Shown one piece after another: positions 14,594 through 21,062 of a DNA stretch of 21,062 bases (within the stretch, counting starts at the first letter, position 1; every line of letters starts with the position of its first letter). The notes under the pieces are model-generated. The model was not told where the DNA came from. It ran no database searches and saw only the letters and a list, made by a program, of their open reading frames with translations. Position numbers and translations under genes: made by a program. This stretch comes from JAOABV01 sp964473505 (GTDB taxonomy: Bacteria; Hydrothermota; Tepidihabitantia; Tepidihabitantales; CAIPLT01): positions 1 through 21,062 of the forward strand of contig CAYYPG010000030.1 in the NCBI GenBank assembly GCA_964473505.1. Reading direction: 5' to 3'.

Positions 14594-15841
14594 ATGTGGA
14601 AAGATAAAGTTTGGCAAAAAATTAGAGAAACTATTGAGGAAATGAGTTCGGAAATGATTGAACTGCAGTCAAAACTGGTCGCTATTCCGGCAATCGGTCC
14701 TCAAAATGGTGGTACCGGCGAAGCCGAAAAAGCCAAGTTTTTGCTCGGTTATCTCTCGGATTTGTCACTAAACATTAAAGAATATAATGCCCCCGACAGT
14801 TCCGTGCCAGCTGGCTATCGGCCGAATCTTGTTGCTCGTTTAGAAGGCATCAATCGGAATCGAACGATTTGGATTATGACCCATCTTGATGTTGTGCCTT
14901 CTGGTCCTGAAGATTTATGGCAAACCAACCCTTTTCAAGCGGTAGTTAAGGATGGCAAAATTTTTGGGCGGGGAACTGAAGACAATCAACAAGAGATGGT
15001 GGCTTCGATTGCGGCGGTAAAAGCCTTAAAATTATTAGGCTTAACACCCAATTATGATGTTGCCCTATTATTAGTCGCGGATGAAGAGACGGGTAGTAAA
15101 TTTGGTGCCCAATATTTGGTGAACAATTATCCAGAACTACTTAAAAAAGATGATCTCTTTGTTGTCGCTGATGCAGGCGATGAAGATGGTACTTTATTAG
15201 AGATTGCGGAAAAATCGATGCTTTGGCTGAAATTTGTCGTTTATGGCAAACAAACTCATGCTTCTGCTCCTCATCAGGGACTAAATGCACATCGGATTGG
15301 TGCGAATTTGGTTTGTCATTTAGATAAGTTTTTCAAGAAAAGATATAAGGCAAAAAACCGATTGTTTTCGCCACCGATATCAACTTTTGAACCGACAAAA
15401 AAAGAAAATAATGTTCCCAACATTAATACCATTCCCGGCGAAGATGTGTTCTATTTTGATTGCCGAATTCTGCCTGACTACGATATTCAAAATGTTTTAA
15501 CTGAACTTAAAGAAGAATTGGACAGATTTCAAAATAAATATTCCGCAAAAATTGTTTGCGAGAAAGTCAACGGTGAACAGTCTGCACCGGCAACTTCAAT
15601 TGAAGCCGATGTTGTGAAATTACTTAAGCAAGCAATAAAAAAAGTCTATAATGTTAATGCTAAACCACGCGGTATAGGCGGCGGAACCGTAGCGGCAATT
15701 TTGCGACGCAAGGGTTTTCCAGCAGTTGTTTGGGGAAAATTTGCTAATACCTGCCATCAACCTAATGAATATTGTCTAATTGAGAATATGGTCAACGATG
15801 CTAAAGTCTATGCGTATTTATTCGGAATGGAAGTCTCGTAG
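14594..15841 (+). CDS. M20-family metallopeptidase (ArgE/DapE/carboxypeptidase G2 type)
   Basis: The 415-aa cytoplasmic enzyme has the full set of M20 landmarks. The first metal His is in IMTHLDVVPSG (H97, with catalytic-site D99). The bridging Asp is in GRGTEDNQQ (D130). The general base and metal pair is in VADEETGS (E164-E165). D193 lies in VVADAGD and the last His in TCHQPNEYC (H388). The lid/dimerisation insertion lies at about 205-330. Such enzymes hydrolyse amino-acylated or N-acyl substrates, including dipeptides, succinyl-diaminopimelate and acetylornithine. The IGGGTVAAILRRKGFPAVVWG segment resembles the archaeal and dipeptidase-like subgroup, so I avoid calling it DapE or ArgE. The start is set by AGGAG six bases upstream. 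Confidence 0.9.
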   Translation: MWKDKVWQKIRETIEEMSSEMIELQSKLVAIPAIGPQNGGTGEAEKAKFLLGYLSDLSLNIKEYNAPDSSVPAGYRPNLVARLEGINRNRTIWIMTHLDVVPSGPEDLWQTNPFQAVVKDGKIFGRGTEDNQQEMVASIAAVKALKLLGLTPNYDVALLLVADEETGSKFGAQYLVNNYPELLKKDDLFVVADAGDEDGTLLEIAEKSMLWLKFVVYGKQTHASAPHQGLNAHRIGANLVCHLDKFFKKRYKAKNRLFSPPISTFEPTKKENNVPNINTIPGEDVFYFDCRILPDYDIQNVLTELKEELDRFQNKYSAKIVCEKVNGEQSAPATSIEADVVKLLKQAIKKVYNVNAKPRGIGGGTVAAILRRKGFPAVVWGKFANTCHQPNEYCLIENMVNDAKVYAYLFGMEVS

Positions 15842-16209
15842 CGCATTCGTAATAGAAAGATAAACCTGAAAAAAAGTCTATGAATGCCTGTAATCTCATT
15901 TTGAGTCCCAAACCAATAATCGCAAATACAAACCAGACAAAGGTTGCGTATTGTAATGAAATCCTCGTCAGACACCGAGACTCAAAAGAGAAACCAAGAA
16001 ATGCATTTTCGCCTTGTGCCGCCCAGCAAAATCTCATACTGAATTAGTTTTAGCATCAGGTAGAATTAATGGTTGTGAGACACTGTATCAAGTTCTGGAT
16101 GGTAAAAGTGGTCTTTTGTCAAACTTTCCGCAACAATAGATTAACCAAGACATTTAATAAATTTAAAGTAATCAAAATGAGTTTTTCTCGGTTCGCTTAA
16201 GATAATAAA
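15842..16209. other. Intergenic stretch, nothing identified
   Basis: No intact gene or clear promoter was found. A minus-strand open frame (15801-16037) with one hydrophobic run overlaps the end of the M20 gene; it has no ribosome binding site or family match and is not called. Confidence 0.4.
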
Positions 16210-16578
16210 ATGGCTGAGTTTGTTAAATTCATAAATGCGAAAAATGTTGCGCTCAAAGATGACCGCAGTTTCGGTGGTGAAATTGTAATTCTACCCTTAA
16301 AGCCGGATACTAATATTAATGAAGTCATATTGTTGGTCGTTTCGGATTTAATGAAATTCTTAAGTCAATCAACGGGCAAAATGTATTCTAAATATCCCAT
16401 AGCCTTCAGTGGTGGATATCGTGTAGGTGAGGCGGGTCGTTCGGCTTATAGTTTAAAAGTTCTACCTATCAGCAACCGAATTGTGATTCAACCCATAGGT
16501 CTTTTAGAGAGTTCAGAATTTTTACGTCGGTATGTCCAAAGAATAAGAAAAATGGCAGCATCCGAATCTGGCGAATAA
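16210..16578 (+). CDS. Uncharacterised 122-aa protein
   Basis: I do not recognise a family. The protein is soluble-looking, with no signal peptide or membrane segment. It has alternating beta-rich stretches (EIVILPLKPD, NRIVIQPIG) around a helix (residues about 36-55) and a Gly/Tyr-rich centre (AFSGGYRVGEAGRSAYS). A basic helix closes the protein (EFLRRYVQRIRKMAAS). It is followed 14 bases later by the M50 protease gene, so the two are probably co-transcribed. The start ATG lacks a Shine-Dalgarno sequence; TAAGAT/GATAAT directly before it could be a -10 box of a leaderless transcript, but no good -35 was found. Codon usage is like that of its neighbours, so it is likely a real gene. Confidence 0.65.
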   Translation: MAEFVKFINAKNVALKDDRSFGGEIVILPLKPDTNINEVILLVVSDLMKFLSQSTGKMYSKYPIAFSGGYRVGEAGRSAYSLKVLPISNRIVIQPIGLLESSEFLRRYVQRIRKMAASESGE

Positions 16579-16592
16579 TTCTCTTAAAAACG

Positions 16593-17666
16593 ATGAATCA
16601 TCCTTGGATTGATGAAAAAGAATTCTCGCAATATATGGAAGTTGTGGAAATCCAAGCAACACATATTACCGGCAAGATTCTTCCGCCGTTAGAAGAAAAT
16701 ATTACAAAATTAAAAGAGTATTTCAATCAATTTAATTATCAAGCATTATTTGAAAAATCGGGAAATAAACTTCATCCGCACAGGATTCATTTAGTCGTTC
16801 AATCCCAATTTACTTCTCCGCCACCGACAAACTGGTTTCGGGCTAATTTAGTTAATTTGATTTTATTTCTGGCAACAATTTTAACGACGCTTTTAATTGG
16901 TGCCATTAATCGTGGTGGTAATCCGTTTGCTCAATTTAAGGATCTTGCGCTCGGTATTCCCTTTTCTTTCTCATTATTATTAATCTTGGGTGGTCATGAG
17001 CTTGGTCATTATTTTACTTCTCGGCATTATGGCGTCTCAGTAACTTTGCCTTACTTTCTACCGATTCCTCATCCGTTCGTTGGCACCATGGGTGCGTTTA
17101 TTAGAATAAAATCCATGGTACCTAATCGTCGTGCGCTATTAAAAATTGGGGTGGCAGGTCCTATCGTTGGATTTCTAATCTCCCTGCCGATTATCCTTAT
17201 CGGTATTGCTCACTCTCAAATTACTCAAATCACTCAATCCGAAAATCAGATTCGATTAGGCGCACCACTTTTGTTTAAATTTTTTACTTTTCTTTTTCAT
17301 CGTAATATTCCCCAAGGTTATGATTTAGTATTAAGTCCCATGGCATTTGCCGGTTGGTTGGGTTTATTTGTGACCGCATTAAATCTTATTCCTGCTGGTC
17401 AACTGGATGGTGGTCATATTGCTTATGCCTTATTTGGAAAATACCGCAAAATTATTACCTTTGTGCTACTTCCGACTATGACATTATTAGGTCTGCTATG
17501 GCCAGGCTGGTTCTTTTGGATTTTATTAATTCTAATTACCGGCTTAAGACATCCGCAAACTCAAGATGAAATCACGCCCTTAAGAATTAGTGACAAGATT
17601 TTAGCCTTCGTGTCACTCATAATCATCATCTGTACATTTACCCCAAATCCGTTCCCCATAAAATAG
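16593..17666 (+). CDS. Site-2-protease-type membrane metalloprotease (family M50)
   Basis: The 357-aa polytopic membrane protein is a probable intramembrane zinc protease. A soluble N-terminal region (about residues 1-80) precedes about seven hydrophobic helices. The zinc motif HELGH is at 135-139. The second catalytic motif is NLIPAGQLDGG (264-274), with Asp272 as the third ligand. GTMGAFIRIKSMVPNRRALL (165-183) is typical of the branch that includes chloroplast EGY proteins, which lacks the large PDZ insertion of RseP. Substrates could be membrane-anchored regulators or signal-peptide remnants; nothing in the window identifies one. It forms a unit with the 122-aa gene upstream. Confidence 0.88.
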   Translation: MNHPWIDEKEFSQYMEVVEIQATHITGKILPPLEENITKLKEYFNQFNYQALFEKSGNKLHPHRIHLVVQSQFTSPPPTNWFRANLVNLILFLATILTTLLIGAINRGGNPFAQFKDLALGIPFSFSLLLILGGHELGHYFTSRHYGVSVTLPYFLPIPHPFVGTMGAFIRIKSMVPNRRALLKIGVAGPIVGFLISLPIILIGIAHSQITQITQSENQIRLGAPLLFKFFTFLFHRNIPQGYDLVLSPMAFAGWLGLFVTALNLIPAGQLDGGHIAYALFGKYRKIITFVLLPTMTLLGLLWPGWFFWILLILITGLRHPQTQDEITPLRISDKILAFVSLIIIICTFTPNPFPIK

Positions 17667-17832
17667 TCAAGATGCACAAAAGATATGATTTTATTGTCGT
17701 ATAATAACTATTTTTTTACTCAATATCTTGACCCTACAACAAAAAAATGTAGAAAACCTATTCACTAAACTTATGATAATATCTTTTCCATTATTCCGAA
17801 TAAAATAACGATCAAAGAAGGAGAATTTATAT

Positions 17833-18594
17833 ATGTATCCAATAATTTTTAGAATTGGTGACCTTAATATTTATGCTTATGGTCTATTTTTATTTATCTC
17901 ATTTCTAATTGGGACGAAAATTGTTGAGTATCGAGCACAACGGTTTGGTGTTCACCCAGATAAAATTACTAATCTGGCATTAATTGTTTTGATTGCGGTG
18001 ATTCTGGGTGCACGACTATTTTATGTTATTTTTCACTGGTCGGAATTTGCCTCTGATTTAATTGGAATTATTGCTTTTTGGCGAGGTGGTTTAGGCGGAT
18101 TAATGTTTTATGGTGGATTTCTATTTGGGTTATTAGCTGGGATTCTTTATGCGAGAAAAGCCAAAATGCCTTTACTGAAAATGCTTGATGCGATAACTCC
18201 GGCAATTATGTTAGGGGAATTTTTTACCCGCCTTGGTTGTTTTCTTAATGGCTGTTGTTTTGGTAAACCGACCAACTCGCTGTTAGGCATAACATTCCCC
18301 AAACACTCCGCGGCTGGATATACCTTTGAATGTCCAGTTCATCCGACTCAACTCTATTCCTCATTTGCTGGACTTATCCTCTTTGTTTTTGCATTAATCT
18401 TAGAAAAAAGACAACTCAAATCAGGAGTCTTATTTGGTATTATCCTTTTATTTTATTCTTTATTTAGATTTGGAATTGATTTTGTTCGTTATTATGAAAA
18501 TGCTACTAATTTTTGGGCGAATCAAATTATCGCTTTAGGCCTTTCAATCTTTGCAATCGCTTTCATAATTATTAGGATAAAAGGTAAACAATAA
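17833..18594 (+). CDS. lgt: Prolipoprotein diacylglyceryl transferase
   Basis: The 253-aa inner-membrane enzyme transfers diacylglycerol from phosphatidylglycerol to the lipobox cysteine of prolipoproteins. IYAYGLFLFISFLIG at the N-terminus, FWRGGLGGLMFYGGFLFG (about 83-100), TRLGCFLNGCCFG (about 132-144) and HPTQLYSS are Lgt landmarks. The signature's Arg and Asn are present, with the Cys-rich form seen in many non-proteobacterial Lgt. Hydrophobic segments fit the usual seven helices. AAGGAG ten bases before ATG 17833 fixes the start. It would process the binding protein encoded at 881. Confidence 0.94.
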   Translation: MYPIIFRIGDLNIYAYGLFLFISFLIGTKIVEYRAQRFGVHPDKITNLALIVLIAVILGARLFYVIFHWSEFASDLIGIIAFWRGGLGGLMFYGGFLFGLLAGILYARKAKMPLLKMLDAITPAIMLGEFFTRLGCFLNGCCFGKPTNSLLGITFPKHSAAGYTFECPVHPTQLYSSFAGLILFVFALILEKRQLKSGVLFGIILLFYSLFRFGIDFVRYYENATNFWANQIIALGLSIFAIAFIIIRIKGKQ

Positions 18595-18619
18595 TTTCTA
18601 TCTATTTTTATGTTTTAAT

Positions 18620-18654
18620 GATTGTAAATCCATACGGACGTTCGTTTTACAATC
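18620..18654 (+). terminator. Possible terminator-like hairpin after lgt
   Basis: GATTGTAAA (18620-18628) pairs with TTTACAATC (18646-18654) around a 17-base loop containing ACGGACGTTCG. It sits 26 bases past the lgt stop, but no T-run follows, so intrinsic termination is doubtful. Confidence 0.3.
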
Positions 18655-18704
18655 CTACAAATATTAAAGAACTTATCCGTCGCACTATGCGATCTTATCT
18701 TTTC

Positions 18705-18857
18705 AGGTAGTGTCTAATATTTTGTGTAAATCCAATACCGATATATTAAAGAAAAAGGAGTTTTCTCTCTTTTGTTTAAACATTTTAATTATAATCTCCT
18801 TAGAAAGAAAAACATCTCCAAGGATGAAAAAACAATTTACCCCAAAATTTCGACGCT
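18705..18857 (+). repeat. Dispersed repeat, copy C, fused to the comF repeat array
   Basis: It begins AGGTAGTGTCTAATATTTTG and continues TGTAAATCCAATACCGATAT, then ATTAAAGAAAAAGG. It ends AACAATTTACCCCAAAATTT near 18850. It shares head and tail with copies A and B. Its tail runs directly into the first comF-derived repeat unit at 18861. Confidence 0.6.
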
Positions 18858-18860
18858 TAC

Positions 18861-19256
18861 TCTTTTTACCTCGTTGCCATAAATGTGGGCAAGACATTAA
18901 GTACAATCTTATGTCCTGCCAGACAATAAAATAATTGGGAAAATTGATTCTACGGATATTAAAGATACTATCTACTGCATTATCTGATTTCATCTTTTTA
19001 CCTTGTTGTTATAGATGTGGGCAAAATATTAAGCACAATCTTATGTCCTGCCAGACAATAAAATAATTGGGAAAATTGATTCTACGGATATTAAAGATAC
19101 TATCTACTGCATTATCTGATTTCATCTTTTTACCTTGTTGTTATAGATGTGGGTAAAATATTAAGCACAATCTTATGTCCTGCCTGATAATAAAAATAAT
19201 TGGAAAATTGATTCTACAGATATTAAAGACACTATCTACTGCATTACTTGATTTCG
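18861..19256 (+). repeat. Three in-register 132-bp repeats of the comF 5' end
   Basis: Units at 18861-18992, 18993-19124 and 19125-19256 repeat with an exact 132-bp (44-codon) period, and the register continues into comF from 19257. Each unit starts with the codons for the first zinc pair (PRC-HKCG, PCC-YRCG, PCC-YRCG; comF proper PRC-YGCE), followed by an Ile/Leu-rich stretch. Units 1 and 2 reach TAA after MSCQTIK. Unit 3 has TAA right after CYRCG, then reopens. From the MSC codons onward units 1 and 2 are almost identical. The last part of unit 3 carries compensating indels that remove the TAA and form the comF N-terminus. This is a decayed tandem partial duplication. Confidence 0.88.
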
Positions 19257-19942
19257 TTTTTCCACCTCGTTGTTATGGGTGTGAGAAAGATATTGAGCAT
19301 GGTTTTATCTGCGAAAAGTGTTTTACTCAAGTCACAACCACTGCTTTAGGTGTCTGTACAGTTTGTGGTATGCCTAAAGATTGGAATGAGCAATGTGAGC
19401 ATTTGATTTTTAAGTCAGGTATTAAAGCATCAACATTAAACCGAATTCGCGCCTTGGGCAAACATATACCTCCGTATAAAGGATTGGTGCATAACTTTAA
19501 ATATCACAACAAGCGTAAAATCGCCCAAGTTTTAGGTTTAGGATTAGCCAATGTTATCACTTCAGACCCAATTTTAAGTCGGGCGGATTATGTTGTACCG
19601 ATTCCATTACATCCTGCACGATTACGAGAACGAGGATATAATCAATCATTACTCCTTGCAGAACAAACCGCATTTAATTCCGGACTTAATTTATTGGATT
19701 GTCTCCAACGCATGAAAAACACTAAATCACAAACCCTAATTGATTATACCGCAAGAGCGGAAAATATCAAAGACGCTTATCAACTCAAACAAAAAATAAG
19801 TGTTTTGTTAAAGGACAAAAGAGTAATTTTAATTGACGATGTGATTACTACAGGTGCAACATTATCTGAAGCAGGTAGAGTTTTACTTCAAAATGGAGTT
19901 AAAGAAGTCTATGGCTTGGTTGTAACTACTGCTCGTGGTTAG
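19175..19942 (+). CDS. comF: ComF-family phosphoribosyltransferase-like protein
   Basis: The protein is 255 aa. ComF proteins are needed for DNA uptake in competent bacteria and are widespread elsewhere with unclear function. An N-terminal zinc domain has C33, C36, C46 and C49, then a CTVCG...C group (C61, C64, C74). The phosphoribosyltransferase fold follows, with IPLHPARLRERGYNQSLLLA (about 144-163), the TKSQT block and the PRPP motif VILIDDVITTGAT (217-229). The usual ComF start lies near LLDFVFPPRC; here about 24 extra residues precede it, derived from the repeat array. ATG 19175 is the only ATG but has no Shine-Dalgarno sequence; TTG near 19208 is an alternative. The catalytic core is intact, so the gene is probably functional if expressed. 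Confidence 0.88.
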   Translation: MSCLIIKIIGKLILQILKTLSTALLDFVFPPRCYGCEKDIEHGFICEKCFTQVTTTALGVCTVCGMPKDWNEQCEHLIFKSGIKASTLNRIRALGKHIPPYKGLVHNFKYHNKRKIAQVLGLGLANVITSDPILSRADYVVPIPLHPARLRERGYNQSLLLAEQTAFNSGLNLLDCLQRMKNTKSQTLIDYTARAENIKDAYQLKQKISVLLKDKRVILIDDVITTGATLSEAGRVLLQNGVKEVYGLVVTTARG

Positions 19943-20463
19943 CCCGACAAAAGACATTTATAATACTTATAAAAATTTGTCTATTTGTACTAATACATAT
20001 TGTCCATTTTAAAAAGATTAGCAAGATGTCTGTTTTGGGGACAAAAACTTGAAGAGAACGCAACCTTCATTCTTTCTTGCATAGACTTATCTTTAAGCAA
20101 ACTTTCTGAAACTAAAAATACAATCAAATGTATGAGAAAATTGAAAACCTGCTGTCTTGTGGATAAAATAAAAGCACTAACACCAGATAGAATATTAAGA
20201 TGTCCTGAGATATTGTCAATGTTTGTGGAGATTTGTTATAGTTAAGCATATCTTTTTTATTTGTGTAAGGTTCCATCAAGTTGTTTTTATTGATACACGA
20301 TTGATATATAACCAATTCCAGATAACCTAACCGCAACCATCCGTTCTCTAATCTCAACATTTATATTATTATTGGCTCATGACCAGAAAGTGTGGTAAAA
20401 TAGTTGAAAGGCATCCGTTAGATCCATATAATATGGATATTCTTAAGAAAAAGGATCTAAAAG
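19943..20463. other. Decayed region between comF and the ISL3 element
   Basis: No intact gene is visible. A plus-strand open frame at 20000-20245 has no recognisable motif and its end runs into the inverted repeat, so it is not called. The right half holds the inverted repeat copy and the IS left end. Confidence 0.5.
20175..20361 (-). repeat. Right copy of the long inverted repeat
   Basis: Its reverse complement matches 235-430; the best block begins GTTGAGATTAGAGAACGGAT and runs through GGAACCTTACACAAA. Conservation of the frame reading EIRERMVAVRLSGIG in both copies suggests a coding ancestor, possibly a transposase. The ISL3 element begins about 50 bp to its right. Confidence 0.6.
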
Positions 20464-21062
20464 ATGCCAAAAGATTATATTCAAATCTCCTTAGGTTTGC
20501 AAGAGTTTTCTGTGCTGGGTTGGCAAGAGGATAAATCAGGGGTCATGGTGGAAGTGATAAAGACTTCGTCTTATGGTGTTTGTCCACAATGTTGTGAAAG
20601 CACTAATAAAGTTCACCAATATAAAGTGCGGTCAATTGATGATATTCCCATACAGAGTAAAAGATTACAGATTAAGCTCAGGCAGCGTCGGTTTAAATGT
20701 GCAAGTTGCGGTAAAGTATTTACCGAGCGTTTTGAGAGTATCAGCTCCAGAGGTCATCGCACTATCCGCTATGAGCAGTATCTATACGAGCGTGGTAAGA
20801 ATCGAGCCCTAAAGGATATTGCCATAGAATATCAGGTAAAATACACCACCCTGCGTAGATTGTGGTTTCGCTGTGCTAAAAAGGTATTGGATAATCGGCC
20901 TCTTCAATATCCGAGGATGATGGGGATTGATGAGTTTAGTGTTGCCAAGCGGCTTAAGTATCAGACGGTGCTAACTGATTTAGAAAAGCATTGCGTTGTC
21001 ACAACCTTAAACGGCCGGGATAGTGCAGGTTTAAGGAGCTATTTACAGTCCCTTGATGAAAA
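20411..21062 (+). mobile_element. ISL3-family insertion sequence, left part
   Basis: The element seems to begin near GCATCCGTTAGATCC (20411 on). Its upstream region is rich in symmetry. TTAGATCC (20418-20425) pairs with GGATCTAA (20453-20460). ATCCATAT-A-ATATGGAT lies at 20422-20438 and TTCTTAAGAA at 20440-20449. The exact terminal inverted repeat and target duplication need the right end, which lies beyond the window. Confidence 0.65.
20464..21062 (+). CDS. ISL3-family transposase, N-terminal 199 codons (cut by the window edge)
   Basis: The open frame runs from ATG 20464 off the end of the window. An N-terminal zinc-binding region has CPQCC (about residues 40-44) and CASCG (about 79-83). 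An HTH-like segment follows (RALKDIAIEYQVKYTTLRRLW). The first DDE catalytic block is MMGIDEFSVAKRLKYQTVLTD. These features and their order match ISL3-type transposases. AAAAGGA about nine bases before the ATG is a fair ribosome binding site. The sequence shows no frameshift, so the copy may be intact and recent. Confidence 0.85.
   Translation, partial: MPKDYIQISLGLQEFSVLGWQEDKSGVMVEVIKTSSYGVCPQCCESTNKVHQYKVRSIDDIPIQSKRLQIKLRQRRFKCASCGKVFTERFESISSRGHRTIRYEQYLYERGKNRALKDIAIEYQVKYTTLRRLWFRCAKKVLDNRPLQYPRMMGIDEFSVAKRLKYQTVLTDLEKHCVVTTLNGRDSAGLRSYLQSLDE

Noticed and set aside
15801..16037. 78-codon minus-strand frame with a hydrophobic stretch, convergent with the M20 gene
   Set aside because: It overlaps the end of a solid gene, lacks a ribosome binding site, and its residues resemble no family I can name.
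17666..17732. GTCAAGAT / ATCTTGAC inverted repeat after the M50 gene as a terminator
   Set aside because: The arms are about 50 bases apart with an AT-rich loop and no following T-run.
18861..19256. Tandem units considered as a CRISPR array
   Set aside because: The units are contiguous 132-bp copies of comF sequence without short repeats and unique spacers.
20000..20245. 81-codon frame between comF and the IS element
   Set aside because: It needs a TTG start, has no motif, and its end overlaps the decayed inverted repeat.

Overview
The window looks like a piece of AT-rich chromosome from an uncultured bacterium with a diderm (two-membrane) envelope. Supporting features are a predicted lipoprotein binding protein with Lgt in the same window, a secreted repeat protein ending in a FlgD/T9SS-like sorting module, and a probable outer-membrane barrel protein. 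A tiny Cox24/mS38-type ribosomal protein like those of Bacteroidota is also present. Together these point to the FCB side of the tree; a WOR-3/Stahlbacteria-like or Bacteroidota-related candidate lineage is my guess, not a demonstrated assignment.

Layout. Positions 1-880 are noncoding, with small palindromes and the left copy of an inverted repeat. Positions 881-5246 (+) form a tight three-gene operon: solute-binding lipoprotein, large secreted protein with three duplicated modules, and probable barrel protein. Positions 5247-5970 hold decayed sequence and one copy of a dispersed repeat. Positions 5971-7286 (-) read FmdB-like zinc ribbon, HU/IHF-like protein, mS38-like peptide, tRNA-Arg(CCG), nitroreductase, from a near-consensus promoter that appears to give a leaderless transcript. 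Positions 7287-8995 are mostly noncoding decayed repeats around a GYD-domain gene. Positions 8996-13831 (-) are the conserved translation and envelope cluster rplM-rpsI-rpsB-tsf-frr-uppS-cdsA, without pyrH between tsf and frr. Two short ORFs sit just before the Shine-Dalgarno-less starts of uppS and cdsA. Positions 14594-18594 (+) carry an M20 metallopeptidase, an unrecognised 122-aa protein, an M50 site-2 protease and lgt. Positions 18595-19942 carry comF, preceded by an array of 132-bp (44-codon) repeats of its own 5' end. The right end is an ISL3-type insertion sequence cut off by the window edge, next to the inverted partner of the repeat at position 235.

Gene relationships. The rplM-cdsA cluster serves ribosome assembly, elongation, recycling, undecaprenyl carrier synthesis and phospholipid synthesis. 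Lgt would lipidate the binding protein at 881. The three secreted products of the first operon probably act together at the cell surface.

I found no defence system, CRISPR array or biosynthetic cluster. The unusual content is genome plasticity: partial gene duplications (comF, nitroreductase), dispersed repeat families, IS remnants, and sites that look leaderless or translationally coupled.
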